Positions 9,255 through 18,978 are shown, counted from the first letter of the stretch. The stretch: 64,000 bases of DNA from Streptomyces albus subsp. albus (GCF_000719865.1 NZ_JOID01000003.1:62001-126000), one strand, 5' to 3'. Notes: generated by a model from the sequence alone, not told the origin. Program-made: numbers and translations.

Positions 9255-10211
9255 ATGGCAGATCTTCATCCGCCCGTCGAGCCGTACGACCGGGGCATGC
9301 TAGATGTCGGTGACGGTCAGCTCGTGTACTGGGAGACCTGCGGCAATCCGCGGGGCAAGCCGGCGCTCGTGGTGCACGGCGGCCCGGGGTCGGGCTGCTC
9401 GGACCGGGCGCGGCGGTACTTCGACCCGCGGCGGTACCGGATCGTCCTCTTCGACCAGCGGGGCTGCGGCCGGAGCACCCCGCATGCCGGTGATCCCGCC
9501 ACCGGCATGCGCCACAACACCACCGGACACCTGGTCGCCGACATGGAGCGGCTGCGCGAGCACCTCGGAATCGAGAGCTGGCTGCTGTACGGCGGTTCGT
9601 GGGGTTCGACGCTGATCCTCGCCTATGCGGAACGCCATCCGCGGCGGGTGTCGGAGATCGTCATCGCCGGTGTGACGACGACCCGGCGGTCCGAGATCGA
9701 CTGGCTCTACCGGGGCGCCGGGCGCTTCTTCCCCGCCGAATGGGAGCGTTTCCGGGCGGCGGCCGGAGCGGAGCGGGACGGCGGTGTCGTCGGGGCGTAC
9801 GCCCGGCTGATGGAGGACCTGGACCCGGCGGTGCGGGAGAAGGCCGCCGGCGACTGGTGCGCCTGGGAGGACACCGTGCTGTCCCTGGAACCGCAGGGCG
9901 CGTCCGCCCCGTACAGCGGCCGGCCCTCGCGGGACCGGATGGCGATGGTGCGGATCTGCGCGCACTACTTCGCGCACGGGGCGTGGCTGGAGGAGGGCGC
10001 GCTGCTGCGCGACGCCGGGCGGCTGGCGGGCATCCCGGGTGTGCTCGTGCACGGAAGGTTCGATCTGAGCGCGCCGCTCGACACCGCGTGGGAATTGCGA
10101 CGTGCCTGGCCGGACGCCGAGTTGATCGTCGTCGGTGAGGAGGGGCACCAGGGCGGCGCGGTGACCCGCGGGCATGTGCTGGCGGCCCTGGAGCGGTTCG
10201 CCCGTCGGTGA
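9255..10211 (+). CDS. pip: Proline iminopeptidase-type alpha/beta hydrolase
   Basis: A serine peptidase that releases N-terminal proline from peptides. The 318-aa protein has the oxyanion motif HGGPGSGCSDRARRYFDP (about residues 41-58), the DQRGCGRSTPHA motif, and the nucleophile in GGSWGSTLILAYAERHP. A late Asp (HGRFDLSAPL) and His (EEGHQGG) complete the triad. I chose the ATG at 9255, which follows GAGGGAC; an ATG at 9246 is possible. Cytoplasmic, no signal peptide. Confidence 0.93.
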   Translation: MADLHPPVEPYDRGMLDVGDGQLVYWETCGNPRGKPALVVHGGPGSGCSDRARRYFDPRRYRIVLFDQRGCGRSTPHAGDPATGMRHNTTGHLVADMERLREHLGIESWLLYGGSWGSTLILAYAERHPRRVSEIVIAGVTTTRRSEIDWLYRGAGRFFPAEWERFRAAAGAERDGGVVGAYARLMEDLDPAVREKAAGDWCAWEDTVLSLEPQGASAPYSGRPSRDRMAMVRICAHYFAHGAWLEEGALLRDAGRLAGIPGVLVHGRFDLSAPLDTAWELRRAWPDAELIVVGEEGHQGGAVTRGHVLAALERFARR

Positions 10212-10628
10212 GGGCACGCGACGGGCGGGCCGGGGTGGGACCGTGGCCCGGCTTGCGCTGGCTTGGCCCGGTCCGGCCGGTTCGGCCGGTTCGGCCGGTT
10301 CGGTCCGGGCGCCCCGTCCCGTGTGGCGGCTCGTCCTGGCCCGGCGGTACGGCCCGGCCCCGGTCCGGGCCTGGCCGGCCTGGCTCGGCTCGGTCCCGAT
10401 CGGCTCGGCCTGGCAAGGGCCGGCCCGCAATGGCTCGGCGTGCGTCCTGCACGGCCCGTGCGGCCGGGGCGTGCCGGGCGGAAGGTGGCCGGCGGGCGCG
10501 GTCCGGTCCGGCCGGGTGGGCGCCGCGGGACTGTGGAGCCGGACCCCGGCCGGTTCGGGCCGGTTCGGGCCGGTTCCGTCCGGGCGCCGGGGCGTCCCGG
10601 CCGCGCCTCCGGAGGGTACGCGCCTGGG
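10212..10628. other. Gene-free GC-rich spacer with 9-bp tandem repeats
   Basis: This spacer lies between the convergent pip and LuxR-type genes. It holds short tandem arrays of the 9-mer CCGGTTCGG (about 10268-10305, again about 10549-10577) and other C/G-rich simple repeats. Open frames here have the composition of non-coding GC-rich DNA. No clear terminator or RNA gene was seen. Confidence 0.7.
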
Positions 10629-13600
10629 TCAGGCGTGCGGTGAGGCCGGTGGCCACGGGCCGTCCGACAGGCCGTACGCGGAACTCAGCCAGGAGCTGAG
10701 CTGGGTGCGGGAGCGGATGCCGAGCTTGCGGTAAATCCTGGTCAGCGAGGCCTCGATGGTCTTGACGCTGAGGAACATCCGCGCCGCGACCTCCTGGTTG
10801 GTCGCCCCCTCACCGACGAGGACGGCGATCCGCTCCTCGGAGTCCGTCAGCACGGCGAACGCGGTGGTTCCGTTACCGCTTCCGTGGCCCGGGGCCGCGC
10901 CGGGTTCGCGGACCGGGGCGGCCGTGCCGGCACCGGCCGGGACGCCGCGTGCCGGGACGCCGAGTGCCGCGCCCCCGCCCGCGCTCGTCCGGCCGGGCTC
11001 CGCCGACGTGCCGTCGACCTGGGCGAGCAGCCGGCCCGCCTGCTCCGTCCACGGCTTCGCGCCGTGGCGGGTGAAGAGGACCAGCGCTTCGCCGACGGCC
11101 GTACGGGCCGCGGCGGTGCGGCGCCGCCTGCGTTCGATGCCGGCGCGGACCAGCAGGCAGTGGCCGCGTTCGAGCGGCTGGCCCAGTGCCTCGAAGTGGC
11201 GCGCGGCTCCGTCGAGCAGACGTACGGCCACGTCGGGGTGGCCCTGCGCGGCTAGCAGCGCGGCCTCGGCACGGTCCAGCTGTGCCATGACACCGGCGCC
11301 GGGCGGCAGGGCCTCCGGCGTCTCCTGTGCTCCGAAACCACCGCCGGAACCGCCGGAACCGCCGGGGCCTCCGGGGGTCCGGGGCGCCCCGGGCACCGCG
11401 GTGCCCGGGCGGTGCTCCGTACGGGGGTTCGCGCCGCCGTGCCGGTCACCGGCGAGGGCGCCGCCGGGGGCATCCGGGGCGCCGGCGTCCGGGCCGTCCC
11501 GCCGGCCGCCGAGCTCCCCGGCGATCGCCTCCCGCGCCGAGGCGATGATCTCCGCCGCCTCCTCGTGTCGCCCGAGCGCCGTCAGCCCGGCCGCCAGATC
11601 GCCGTGCCAGCGGAGCACCAGGGGCGCCGACACGCCCTGTTCGCGCTCCAGGTCGCGGATGCGGAGCAGGGCCTCGACCCCGCGGCGTACGTCCCCGGTG
11701 CGCAGCCGGGCCTGGCCCAGCACGTGCAGGTGCCGTCCCAGGAAGATGGAGTCGCGCTCCTGTTCGGAGGCGCGCACGCCGCGCTCCGCGTAGGCGACGG
11801 CCCGCTGGACGCTGCCGCCCGCCAGCTCCGCGACGGCCGCGTTGTACCAGGCGGGGCCGGGGCTGAGCGCGGCGTCCTCGGCGACGCGGATCGCGCGGTC
11901 GGCGAAGTGCAGCGCGTCCGCGCAGCGGCCGAGCCGGGCGGAGACCTCGGAGAGGCTGCGGAGCACCTCCATGACCTCCTCGCCGTGACCGCGCTCGGTG
12001 AGGGCGAGCATGCGCAGCAGGTCCTGCCGGGCCTCCTTCAGCCGGTCGTCGAAGACGGCGAAGCGGGCGGCGTGGAAGCGCGGCGCCATGTGCAGCCGGC
12101 CGTCGACGGCGGGCTGCGGGAGGGCCAGTGCGGCATCCATGATCGCCCGGTGGTCGGGGCGGCTCATGACGCGGGCGGCGACGGCCCGGATGCAGAGCGC
12201 CATGGCCTCGGTGTCGGTGTCCCCGGTGGTGCGGGCCAGTTCGGCGGCCCGCCCCGCCTCCTCCGCGCCGGGGCCCGGACGACCGTCGACCAGGGCGGCC
12301 CAGGAGAGCCGCAGCCGGAGGGGTGCCAGCAGGGACGGGTCGTCGCCCGCGTCGACGAGGGCGGCGGCGAACACCTCGTCGCGTTCGGCGAGTGCCTGCC
12401 CGGACAGGTCGATCAGCGCCAGCCGGACCCGTACCCGCCGGCCGCGGTGGGTGTCGGCGGCGAGCACGGCGTCGGCCGCGCGGTGCACGATGCCGGGGAG
12501 GCCCGCCGCCGCTCCGACCTCCGCGGCCGCCACGAGCCATTCCAGGCGCTCGGCCTCGAACTCGCAGGGTGTGCGGTCGGCGGCCAGCAGGTACAGCTCG
12601 GCGGCCAGCCGGTGCGAGCCCTGGCGGCGGGCGGCCTCGGCCGCCGTCACCAGGGAACGGGCCACCTCGGCGTCGGGATCGGCCGAGGCCAGGGCGCGGT
12701 GCCGGACGCGGCCCGCCGCGTCGGTCACGACCCCGGCGAGCACGGTGTGCGTGGCGGCCCGGTGCGCGGCGGACGCGGACTCCGCGAGAACGGTGCCGAC
12801 CGCCGGCGGGGTGAACCGCAGCGTGCCGCTCTCGTCGACCAGCAGCCCGGCCTCGACGGCGCGGCGGATGTCCCGCTCGGCGTCCGCGCGGCCCGCCCGC
12901 AGCAGCAGGTCGGCGGTGGGATGCGCGGCGAGCGCGGCGACCAGCAGCGTCTCGCGGGTCCGGGAGGGCAGCGCGGCGACCCGCTCGCTGATGAGCGCGT
13001 GGACGTGACGGGGAAGCGGGACGGGGCGGCCGTGCCGGGGGAGGCGGTCGGTGAACGCGCCACCCAGGGCCAGGGCGAGGTACGGGTTGCCGCCCGAATC
13101 GGCGTGCACGGTGTTCGCGACCCGGGCCGGCAGGCCGTACTGGTCCAGGAGTTCGGCCACGTCGTCCGGCGCGAGCGGGGGTACGGCGATCTCGGGGGTC
13201 CCGGGCGGCACGGGCCAGGGGGCCGGGCGGACCCGGCCGGGCCCGGGGGGCGTGCCCGTACCCGTACCGGAGGGCGGCTCGGGGGCCCGGCCGCCGTGGG
13301 CGGGGGAGCCGGGAGCGGGGGTGTCCGCACCGGCACCGGACGGGGCCGGGTCCACGGCCTGCTCCGGCCGCTGGCCGGCCAGCAGGGTGCGCACCGCGCC
13401 GCCGGTCAGCCGCCGCGCCGCGTAGGCGAGGGTGTCGGCGGAGGCCGTGTCCAGCCACTCCGCGTCGTCCAGGAGCAGCAGCACCGGTCCCGCCTCCGCG
13501 CACCGGGTGAGCAGCGTCTGCCACGCGAGCCGGCAGGCGAACTGCGCGCGGCCCCCGGTGACGGCGGGACGGTCGCGCAGCAGCACCCCGTCCATGGCGG

Positions 13601-13913
13601 CGCGCTGCGGCCCCGGAAGCGCGTCCAGCCACGCGGCGGGCACCTGGCTCAGCAGCTCGGCGAGCGCCGCGTACGGGATCCAGCGCTCGGTCTCGGCACC
13701 GGCGGCGCGCAGCACCAGCTCGCCGCGCGCGGCGGCGGCCGCACCGGCGGCTTCCAGCAGGGCGGTCTTGCCGATACCGCTCGGGCCGGTCAGGACGACG
13801 CTGCCGCCCGCGGCGATGCGGGTCTCGACGGAGGCGAGAAGGGCCGCCCGGCCCACCAGACGGGGCGCGGACCGGAGGGCGGCTGCGGCCGGAGCGGCCG
13901 GGATGCCTGCGAT
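10629..13913 (-). CDS. Large ATP-binding LuxR-family (LAL) transcriptional regulator
   Basis: A very large regulator (about 1094 aa). It has an N-terminal STAND/AAA-type ATPase with the LVGR motif, Walker A GPSGIGKTALLE and Walker B VLLLLDDAEWLDT, then a long TPR-like helical region. A Gly/Pro-rich linker leads to a C-terminal LuxR helix-turn-helix (LTDSEERIAVLVGEGATNQEVAARMFLSV). Such proteins usually activate nearby or pathway-specific operons on ligand binding; no target is apparent. Start choice is unusual: the best ribosome-binding site (GGAGG at 13919-13923) precedes an ATC codon at 13911-13913, and starting there retains the RLVGR motif. The first standard start, GTG at 13856, has no Shine-Dalgarno and cuts into the motif. 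Confidence 0.85.
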   Translation of the reverse strand: MAGIPAAPAAAALRSAPRLVGRAALLASVETRIAAGGSVVLTGPSGIGKTALLEAAGAAAAARGELVLRAAGAETERWIPYAALAELLSQVPAAWLDALPGPQRAAMDGVLLRDRPAVTGGRAQFACRLAWQTLLTRCAEAGPVLLLLDDAEWLDTASADTLAYAARRLTGGAVRTLLAGQRPEQAVDPAPSGAGADTPAPGSPAHGGRAPEPPSGTGTGTPPGPGRVRPAPWPVPPGTPEIAVPPLAPDDVAELLDQYGLPARVANTVHADSGGNPYLALALGGAFTDRLPRHGRPVPLPRHVHALISERVAALPSRTRETLLVAALAAHPTADLLLRAGRADAERDIRRAVEAGLLVDESGTLRFTPPAVGTVLAESASAAHRAATHTVLAGVVTDAAGRVRHRALASADPDAEVARSLVTAAEAARRQGSHRLAAELYLLAADRTPCEFEAERLEWLVAAAEVGAAAGLPGIVHRAADAVLAADTHRGRRVRVRLALIDLSGQALAERDEVFAAALVDAGDDPSLLAPLRLRLSWAALVDGRPGPGAEEAGRAAELARTTGDTDTEAMALCIRAVAARVMSRPDHRAIMDAALALPQPAVDGRLHMAPRFHAARFAVFDDRLKEARQDLLRMLALTERGHGEEVMEVLRSLSEVSARLGRCADALHFADRAIRVAEDAALSPGPAWYNAAVAELAGGSVQRAVAYAERGVRASEQERDSIFLGRHLHVLGQARLRTGDVRRGVEALLRIRDLEREQGVSAPLVLRWHGDLAAGLTALGRHEEAAEIIASAREAIAGELGGRRDGPDAGAPDAPGGALAGDRHGGANPRTEHRPGTAVPGAPRTPGGPGGSGGSGGGFGAQETPEALPPGAGVMAQLDRAEAALLAAQGHPDVAVRLLDGAARHFEALGQPLERGHCLLVRAGIERRRRRTAAARTAVGEALVLFTRHGAKPWTEQAGRLLAQVDGTSAEPGRTSAGGGAALGVPARGVPAGAGTAAPVREPGAAPGHGSGNGTTAFAVLTDSEERIAVLVGEGATNQEVAARMFLSVKTIEASLTRIYRKLGIRSRTQLSSWLSSAYGLSDGPWPPASPHA

Positions 13914-14365
13914 GGTGTCCTCCCGGCTCGGAGCGGGACGGGACGGGGCGGAACGGGATGGGACGACGCGCCGACCTTAACCAGCCCGGTGCGCGAGCGG
14001 CAATGGCCCGGCCGCTATTGCCGGAACCGGGCCGTACCGGATCGGGCCTGATCGGACCGGTCGCGGCCGGGACGGGAAGCGGGGGAGGGCCGCCGCCGGC
14101 GAGGACCGGACGGAGCCGGCGGGCGGACGGACGGAAGCGTCCGGGACCGCGGCTCCGAGCCGGACCGGAAGCGGCTCGGGCCGCGCGCGCCTGCGCGCCC
14201 GGTTCGAGGTGATCCCGCTCGCCGCGGCCAGGGGACCGGGTCGTCCGGCACGGCGGGCCGGTGAAACGCGAGGCCGGGACGACCGGAGCCGCGGGACCGG
14301 GCCGACCGGGGCCGCCGGCGGACCGGCGGGCCCGGAGAGCGGCCCGGAGCCGCCCCGTGCGCCGG
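13914..14365. other. Gene-free spacer upstream of the LuxR-family gene
   Basis: About 450 bp of C/G-rich sequence between the start of the LuxR-type gene and the end of the next - strand gene. It should hold the LuxR-gene promoter, but I could not pick out convincing -35/-10 hexamers. No ORF with coding character was seen. Confidence 0.6.
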
Positions 14366-15205
14366 TCAGCCGGCCTGGGCCGTGGCCGCCTTCGCCGCCT
14401 GGGCCTCGCCCCGGTTGACGATGCTGTTGAACGTGTAGTCGGCGACGTCCTTGCCGGCCTGCCGCGCCCGGGTGTCGGCGGTGGTGACGTCCTTGCCGGA
14501 GGTGTAGCCGGCGACCGTGAAGTAGGCGTAGCGGCCGATGGAGTTGGCCGTCAGCCGGCAGGCCGTGGCCCGGCAGAAGGCGGGCACCCCGTCGCCGGGC
14601 AGCGACCGGATGTTGCCGCTCGCGTCCTCCTTGGCCTTCGCCGCCTGCGCCTCGGTGCCGAAGACGGCGACACCCACGGTGACCGCGACGCCGTCCCGCA
14701 CGTACGTGGCGCGGATGACCTGGTCGCAGCCGTTCTCCGTGAGCGCGGGCGCGAGCCGGCTGGAGGCGGCCGCGGCGCAGTTGGTGACGGAGTCGGTGGC
14801 CCCCTTGCCGTACGCCCGGCTGGCCATGGTCATCCGGGTGTCCGGGAACAGCGTGGTCGCGGTGAGCGGCGCGGTGTCCTTGTCGGCGTCGGAGATGAAC
14901 TCGCGCGGGTCCGGCGGAGGCGGCGGCTTGACTTCCGAGAAGGACGGTTCCGGTTGCTGTGGCTCGCTGGGCAGCGTCTCCGGTGCGGGGAGACCCTGCT
15001 GTTTGCCCTCGGCGTTGCCCCCGTTGACGACGCCGAAAGCGACGATGGTGCCGACAATGACCGTGGCTGCGGCCCCGCCGCCGATCAGCAGCAGCTTGCG
15101 GCGGCGGTTGCGGGCGGCGGTCCGGTCCGCCATGGCGCCCCAGTCGGGCGTGGAAGAATCGAAGGAACTCCCGGGCCCCGAAAAGCCCCTTTGCCCAAAG
15201 CTCAT
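14366..15205 (-). CDS. Membrane-anchored protein of unknown function
   Basis: A 279-aa protein from the ATG at 15205, which follows AGGA. It has a cytoplasmic N-terminus of about 40 residues with RNRRRK, one transmembrane helix (LLLIGGGAAATVIVGTIVAFGVV), a Pro-rich spacer (PSEPQQPEP, PPPPPDPREF) and an extracytoplasmic domain with four cysteines (NCAAA, NGCDQ, AFCRATACR). The overall plan is that of streptomycete anchored surface proteins. No enzymatic motif was recognised. It is transcribed divergently from the ABC-F gene, with about 56 bp between starts. Confidence 0.75.
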   Translation of the reverse strand: MSFGQRGFSGPGSSFDSSTPDWGAMADRTAARNRRRKLLLIGGGAAATVIVGTIVAFGVVNGGNAEGKQQGLPAPETLPSEPQQPEPSFSEVKPPPPPDPREFISDADKDTAPLTATTLFPDTRMTMASRAYGKGATDSVTNCAAAASSRLAPALTENGCDQVIRATYVRDGVAVTVGVAVFGTEAQAAKAKEDASGNIRSLPGDGVPAFCRATACRLTANSIGRYAYFTVAGYTSGKDVTTADTRARQAGKDVADYTFNSIVNRGEAQAAKAATAQAG

Positions 15206-15224
15206 GCGGTGCATCCTAAACCGG

Positions 15225-15254
15225 TTGGTACACGGGCTGCTGTCTTGTGACAAT
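15225..15254 (+). promoter_or_regulatory. Promoter giving a leaderless ABC-F transcript
   Basis: -35 TTGGTA (15225-15230) and -10 GACAAT (15249-15254) are 18 bp apart. The ATG at 15262 begins 7 bp after the -10, so the mRNA should start at or next to the start codon. No Shine-Dalgarno is present. Confidence 0.5.
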
Positions 15255-15261
15255 CGCCCGC

Positions 15262-16881
15262 ATGGGGCATGTGGACGTGGCGCACGTCGAGTATTTCCTG
15301 CCGGACGGCAGACCTCTGCTGGTCGACGCCTCGTTCCGGGTCGGTGAGGGATCGGCCGTGGCCCTCGTCGGGGCCAATGGCGCGGGAAAGACGACTCTAC
15401 TAAAACTCATCGAGGGTCAACTGAAGCCGCACGGCGGCTCGGTGACGGTGGGCGGCGGCCTGGGGGTGATGCCGCAGTTCGTCGGCTCGGTGCGGGACGA
15501 GCGCACGGTGCGCGATCTGCTGGTGTCCGTCGCCCCGCCGCGCATCCGCACGGCGGCGCTGGCGGTGGACGAGGCGGAGCACGCCATCATGACCACCGAC
15601 GACGAGGCGGCGCAGCTCGCCTACGCGCAGGCGCTCAGCGACTGGGCCGAGGTTCGCGGCTATGAGGCCGAGACCCTGTGGGACATCTGCACCACGGCCG
15701 CGCTCGGCGTTCCGTACGAGCGGGCGCAGTGGCGCGAGGTGCGCACGCTCTCCGGGGGCGAGCAGAAGCGGCTGGTGCTGGAGGCCCTGCTGCGCGGCCC
15801 GGACGAGGTGCTGCTGCTCGACGAGCCGGACAACTATCTGGACGTGCCCGGCAAGCGCTGGCTGGAGGAGCGGCTGCGCGAGACGCGCAAGACGGTCCTG
15901 TTCGTCAGCCACGACCGCGAGTTGCTGGCCCGCGCCGCGAACAAGATCATCAGCGTGGAGCCGGGAGCGGCCGGCAGCGATGTCTGGGTGCACGGCGAGG
16001 GCTTCGCGACGTACCACGCCGCGCGCAAAGAGCGCTTCGCGCGCTTCGAGGAGCTGAAGCGGCGCTGGGACGAGGAGCACGCCCGGCTCAGGGCGCTCGT
16101 GCTGCGGCTGCGGCAGCAGGCGGCGAACAGCCCCGACATGGCCTCGCGCTACCGGGCGATGCAGACCCGGCTGCGCAAGTTCGAGGAGGCCGGCCCGCCG
16201 CCCGAGCCGCCGCGCGAGCAGGACATCCGGATGCGGCTGCGCGGCGGGCGTACGGGCGTACGGGCCGTCAGCTGCGAGCGGCTGGAGCTGACGGGGCTGA
16301 TGAAGCCCTTCTCGCTGGAGGTCCACTACGGCGAGCGGGTCGCCGTGCTCGGTTCGAACGGCTCGGGGAAGTCGCACTTCCTGCGGCTGCTCGCCGGTGA
16401 CGAGGTCGCCCACACCGGCCGCTGGAAGCTCGGCGCCCGTGTGGTGCCCGGCCACTTCGCGCAGACCCACGCCCACCCGGAGCTGGAGGGGCGCACCCTC
16501 ACGGACATCCTCTGGACCGAACACGCGCGCGACCGGGGCGCCGCGATGAGCGTGCTGCGCCGGTACGAGCTGGAGCGCCAGGGCGACCAGCCGTTCGACA
16601 GGCTCTCCGGCGGGCAGCAGGCGCGCTTCCAGATCCTGCTCCTGGAGCTGTCGGGGACGACCGCCCTGCTGCTGGACGAGCCGACGGACAACCTCGACCT
16701 GGAGAGCGCCGACGCCCTCCAGCAGGGGCTGGAGGCATACGACGGCACGGTGCTCGCGGTGACGCACGACCGCTGGTTCGCCCGCTCCTTCGACCGCTTC
16801 CTGGTCTTCGGCGCGGACGGTGTCGTCCGGGAGACCCCGGAGCCGGTGTGGGACGAGACCCGGGTGGCCCGCGCCCGCTGA
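15262..16881 (+). CDS. ABC-F family ATPase
   Basis: A soluble protein of 539 aa with two ABC ATPase domains and no membrane segments. ABC-F proteins bind the ribosomal E site and act in translation quality control or antibiotic resistance. Domain 1 has Walker A GANGAGKTT (37-45), signature LSGGEQKR and Walker B LLLDEPDNYLD. A charged linker (ARKERFARFEELKRRWDEEH) precedes domain 2, with Walker A GSNGSGKSH, signature LSGGQQAR and LLLDEPTDNLDLE. Walker A of domain 2 ends SH rather than ST. A GTG at 15247 could add five residues, but the promoter geometry favours ATG 15262. No drug specificity can be assigned. Confidence 0.9.
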   Translation: MGHVDVAHVEYFLPDGRPLLVDASFRVGEGSAVALVGANGAGKTTLLKLIEGQLKPHGGSVTVGGGLGVMPQFVGSVRDERTVRDLLVSVAPPRIRTAALAVDEAEHAIMTTDDEAAQLAYAQALSDWAEVRGYEAETLWDICTTAALGVPYERAQWREVRTLSGGEQKRLVLEALLRGPDEVLLLDEPDNYLDVPGKRWLEERLRETRKTVLFVSHDRELLARAANKIISVEPGAAGSDVWVHGEGFATYHAARKERFARFEELKRRWDEEHARLRALVLRLRQQAANSPDMASRYRAMQTRLRKFEEAGPPPEPPREQDIRMRLRGGRTGVRAVSCERLELTGLMKPFSLEVHYGERVAVLGSNGSGKSHFLRLLAGDEVAHTGRWKLGARVVPGHFAQTHAHPELEGRTLTDILWTEHARDRGAAMSVLRRYELERQGDQPFDRLSGGQQARFQILLLELSGTTALLLDEPTDNLDLESADALQQGLEAYDGTVLAVTHDRWFARSFDRFLVFGADGVVRETPEPVWDETRVARAR

Positions 16882-17002
16882 GGCGCGGCCGCCCCGGCGC
16901 GGCTGTTCCCGCGCACGCGTTCGGCCGACGCGCTGGAGGACCCCCGGCCGCGGCCGACGCGCCGGACGACCGCCCGGCCGGTCCCGGACCGGGCCGGGCC
17001 GC

Positions 17003-17962
17003 TCACCCGCCGCGCCCTTCCGCCGGGGCCGGCCCGGCCGGCGCCGCCCGGGGGCGGTCCGCCGGAGCATCGGCGAGGCTGGTGCCCGCCGGCACCTCCC
17101 CGGCGACGCGGGCGACTGCCGGCCGGCCCCGGCACCGGCCCCCGACCCGTACCACCGTCCCGGCGCTCGCCGCGCCGACGCAGCCGAGCGCCAGCCACTG
17201 CGCCGCGACCAGGTGTTCGGACAGCAGGACCGCTCCCGCGAGCCCCGCGCTCACCGGTTCGAGGCTCTGCAGCACCCCCACCGTCCGGGGCGGGATGCGG
17301 CGCAGCGCGGCCAGCTCCAGCGAGTAGGGGAGCGCGGTGGCGAAGACGGCCACCAGGGCGCCGGTGACCAGGGAGCGGGTCCCCAGCAGCGCGGTCCCGC
17401 TCTCCGCCACTCCGAAGGGCACGGTGAGCACGGCCGACCAGGCGACGGCCAGGGCCAGCGGCGCGCCGCCGGCGGACCGGGCCCCGGCCCGCCGGCTGAG
17501 CAGCAGGTAGCCGGCCATGGATGCCCCGGAGGCCAGGGCGAGCAGCACTCCGGGCAGCGGGGCCTGGCCCCCGCCCGGCAGGTGGAACATCCAGACGCCG
17601 AGCCCCGCCAGCGCGGCGAGCGCCAGGTCCGCCGTCCGCCGCGAGGCCAGCAGCGCGAGCGTCACCGGCCCGATGAGCTGCAGGGCCGAGGCCGTCCCGA
17701 GCGGCAGATACCGCAGCGCGGGATAGACGAGGTTCATGCCGGCGATGGCCGTGCCGAACCCCAGGACCAGGAGCGCGTCCGCCCGGGTGCGCGGCAGCGC
17801 GGGCCGGTGCAGGAGCAGGAGCAGGAGGGCGGCCAGCCCCAGCCGCAGGGCCACGACCCCCATCGGGCCGACCGTGCCGAACAGCTGCTTCCCCACGGCC
17901 AGACCGAAGTGGACGCTGAGCATGCTGCCCAGCACCAGAACGGGGGCGGTGGACTCCCTCAT
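17003..17962 (-). CDS. EamA/DMT-family exporter (RhtA-like)
   Basis: A 319-aa inner-membrane carrier with ten hydrophobic helices arranged as two EamA repeats, of the type that exports amino acids such as threonine or homoserine. It starts MRESTAPVLVLGSMLSVHFGLAVGKQLF and has the conserved LRYLPLGTASALQLIGPVTLALL and LRRIPPRTVGVLQSLEPVSAGLAG segments. The final 40 residues are Pro/Ala-rich and cytoplasmic. It diverges from the LysR-type gene at 18037, which suggests that the regulator controls it. Confidence 0.9.
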   Translation of the reverse strand: MRESTAPVLVLGSMLSVHFGLAVGKQLFGTVGPMGVVALRLGLAALLLLLLHRPALPRTRADALLVLGFGTAIAGMNLVYPALRYLPLGTASALQLIGPVTLALLASRRTADLALAALAGLGVWMFHLPGGGQAPLPGVLLALASGASMAGYLLLSRRAGARSAGGAPLALAVAWSAVLTVPFGVAESGTALLGTRSLVTGALVAVFATALPYSLELAALRRIPPRTVGVLQSLEPVSAGLAGAVLLSEHLVAAQWLALGCVGAASAGTVVRVGGRCRGRPAVARVAGEVPAGTSLADAPADRPRAAPAGPAPAEGRGG

Positions 17963-18023
17963 CCCCCAAGACTCCGGCGCCCCAACTGTGCACGTCCATC
18001 GAACGGTTGGGCTCGAATTCGTT

Positions 18024-18029
18024 TAGCAT
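18024..18029 (+). promoter_or_regulatory. -10 element for a leaderless LysR transcript
   Basis: TAGCAT ends 7 bp before the ATG at 18037, and there is no Shine-Dalgarno in between. No clear -35 was found. The 74-bp divergent spacer also holds the palindrome CGAATTCG, a possible part of the LysR binding site. Confidence 0.35.
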
Positions 18030-18036
18030 TCGCTAC

Positions 18037-18978
18037 ATGGTCGATTTACGGAGGCTGCGGGTCCTGCGCGCGCTGGCCGAGCACGGCACGGTCACGGAGA
18101 CCGCGGCGGCGCTCCACCTCACTCCCTCCGCCGTCTCCCAGCAGCTGCGGCAGCTCGCCCGGGAGCTCGGCGTCGAACTGCTCCGGCCGGAGGGGCGTGG
18201 CGTACGGCTCACGCCGGCCGCGCGGATCCTGCTCCGGCACGCCGAGACGCTGCACACCCAGTGGGAGGCGGCCCGGGCCGAACTGGCCGCCGAGGGGCGG
18301 GAGATCACCGGCACCCTCCGGCTCTGCGGGGTCTCCTCGGCCCTCGCGGCGCTGGCCGCCCCGGCCGTGACGGCGCTGCGCGCCGCGCACCCGGGGCTGG
18401 CCGCCGAGACGAGGGAGGAGGAGAGCGGCGACTGCTTCCGGCTGCTGCTCGCCGGCGAGACCGATCTGGCGCTCGTCCTGCCCGGCCCCCGGGTGCCGCC
18501 GGTGCCCGACCCCCGCTTCGAGCAGTTCCCGCTGCTGGACGACCGGCAGGACCTGCTGGTGCCGGAGGGCCACCGGCTGGACCGGCCGGACGGGGTGACG
18601 CTGGCCGAGGCGGCGGCCGAGCCGTGGATCGTCAAGCGGCACGACAACGACACCTTCGGGCTGCTGTCCGCGGCCTGCGCCGCCGCCGGGTTCACGCCGC
18701 GGGTCGCGCACCAGGCCAAGGAGTGGTTCGCGGTGTCCGCGCTGGTGGCCGAGGGGCTGGGGGTGTGCCTGCTGCCCCGGCTGGTGCCGCTGCCCGCCTC
18801 GCACGCGGTGGTCCGGGTCCCGCTGACCGGGGAGCCGGTCCCGTACCGGCGGATCGTCGCGGGGACGCGGCGGGGCGGGGCGGGGCATCCGGCCGTCGCC
18901 GCCGGGCTCGACGCGCTGCGCGGGGCGGCGGCCGCGCGGGCGGGCACGGGCCCGGCCGGGGGGCGGGAGGCGTTTTGA
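18037..18978 (+). CDS. LysR-family transcriptional regulator
   Basis: A 313-aa regulator. The N-terminal winged helix (residues 1-60) contains [22 protein letters not shown]. The C-terminal periplasmic-binding-like effector domain contains [28 protein letters not shown]. The ATG at 18037 is chosen over the longer in-frame 18007 because it matches the family start ([17 protein letters not shown]). The divergent partner is the DMT exporter, a usual LysR target arrangement. The stop codon overlaps the -35 of the rplM promoter. Confidence 0.92.
   Translation: MVDLRRLRVLRALAEHGTVTETAAALHLTPSAVSQQLRQLARELGVELLRPEGRGVRLTPAARILLRHAETLHTQWEAARAELAAEGREITGTLRLCGVSSALAALAAPAVTALRAAHPGLAAETREEESGDCFRLLLAGETDLALVLPGPRVPPVPDPRFEQFPLLDDRQDLLVPEGHRLDRPDGVTLAEAAAEPWIVKRHDNDTFGLLSAACAAAGFTPRVAHQAKEWFAVSALVAEGLGVCLLPRLVPLPASHAVVRVPLTGEPVPYRRIVAGTRRGGAGHPAVAAGLDALRGAAAARAGTGPAGGREAF

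Noticed and set aside
11412..14051. An 879-codon open frame on the + strand opposite the LuxR-family gene
   Set aside because: It mirrors the codon-position bias of the real gene on the other strand. No ribosome-binding site or recognised motif.
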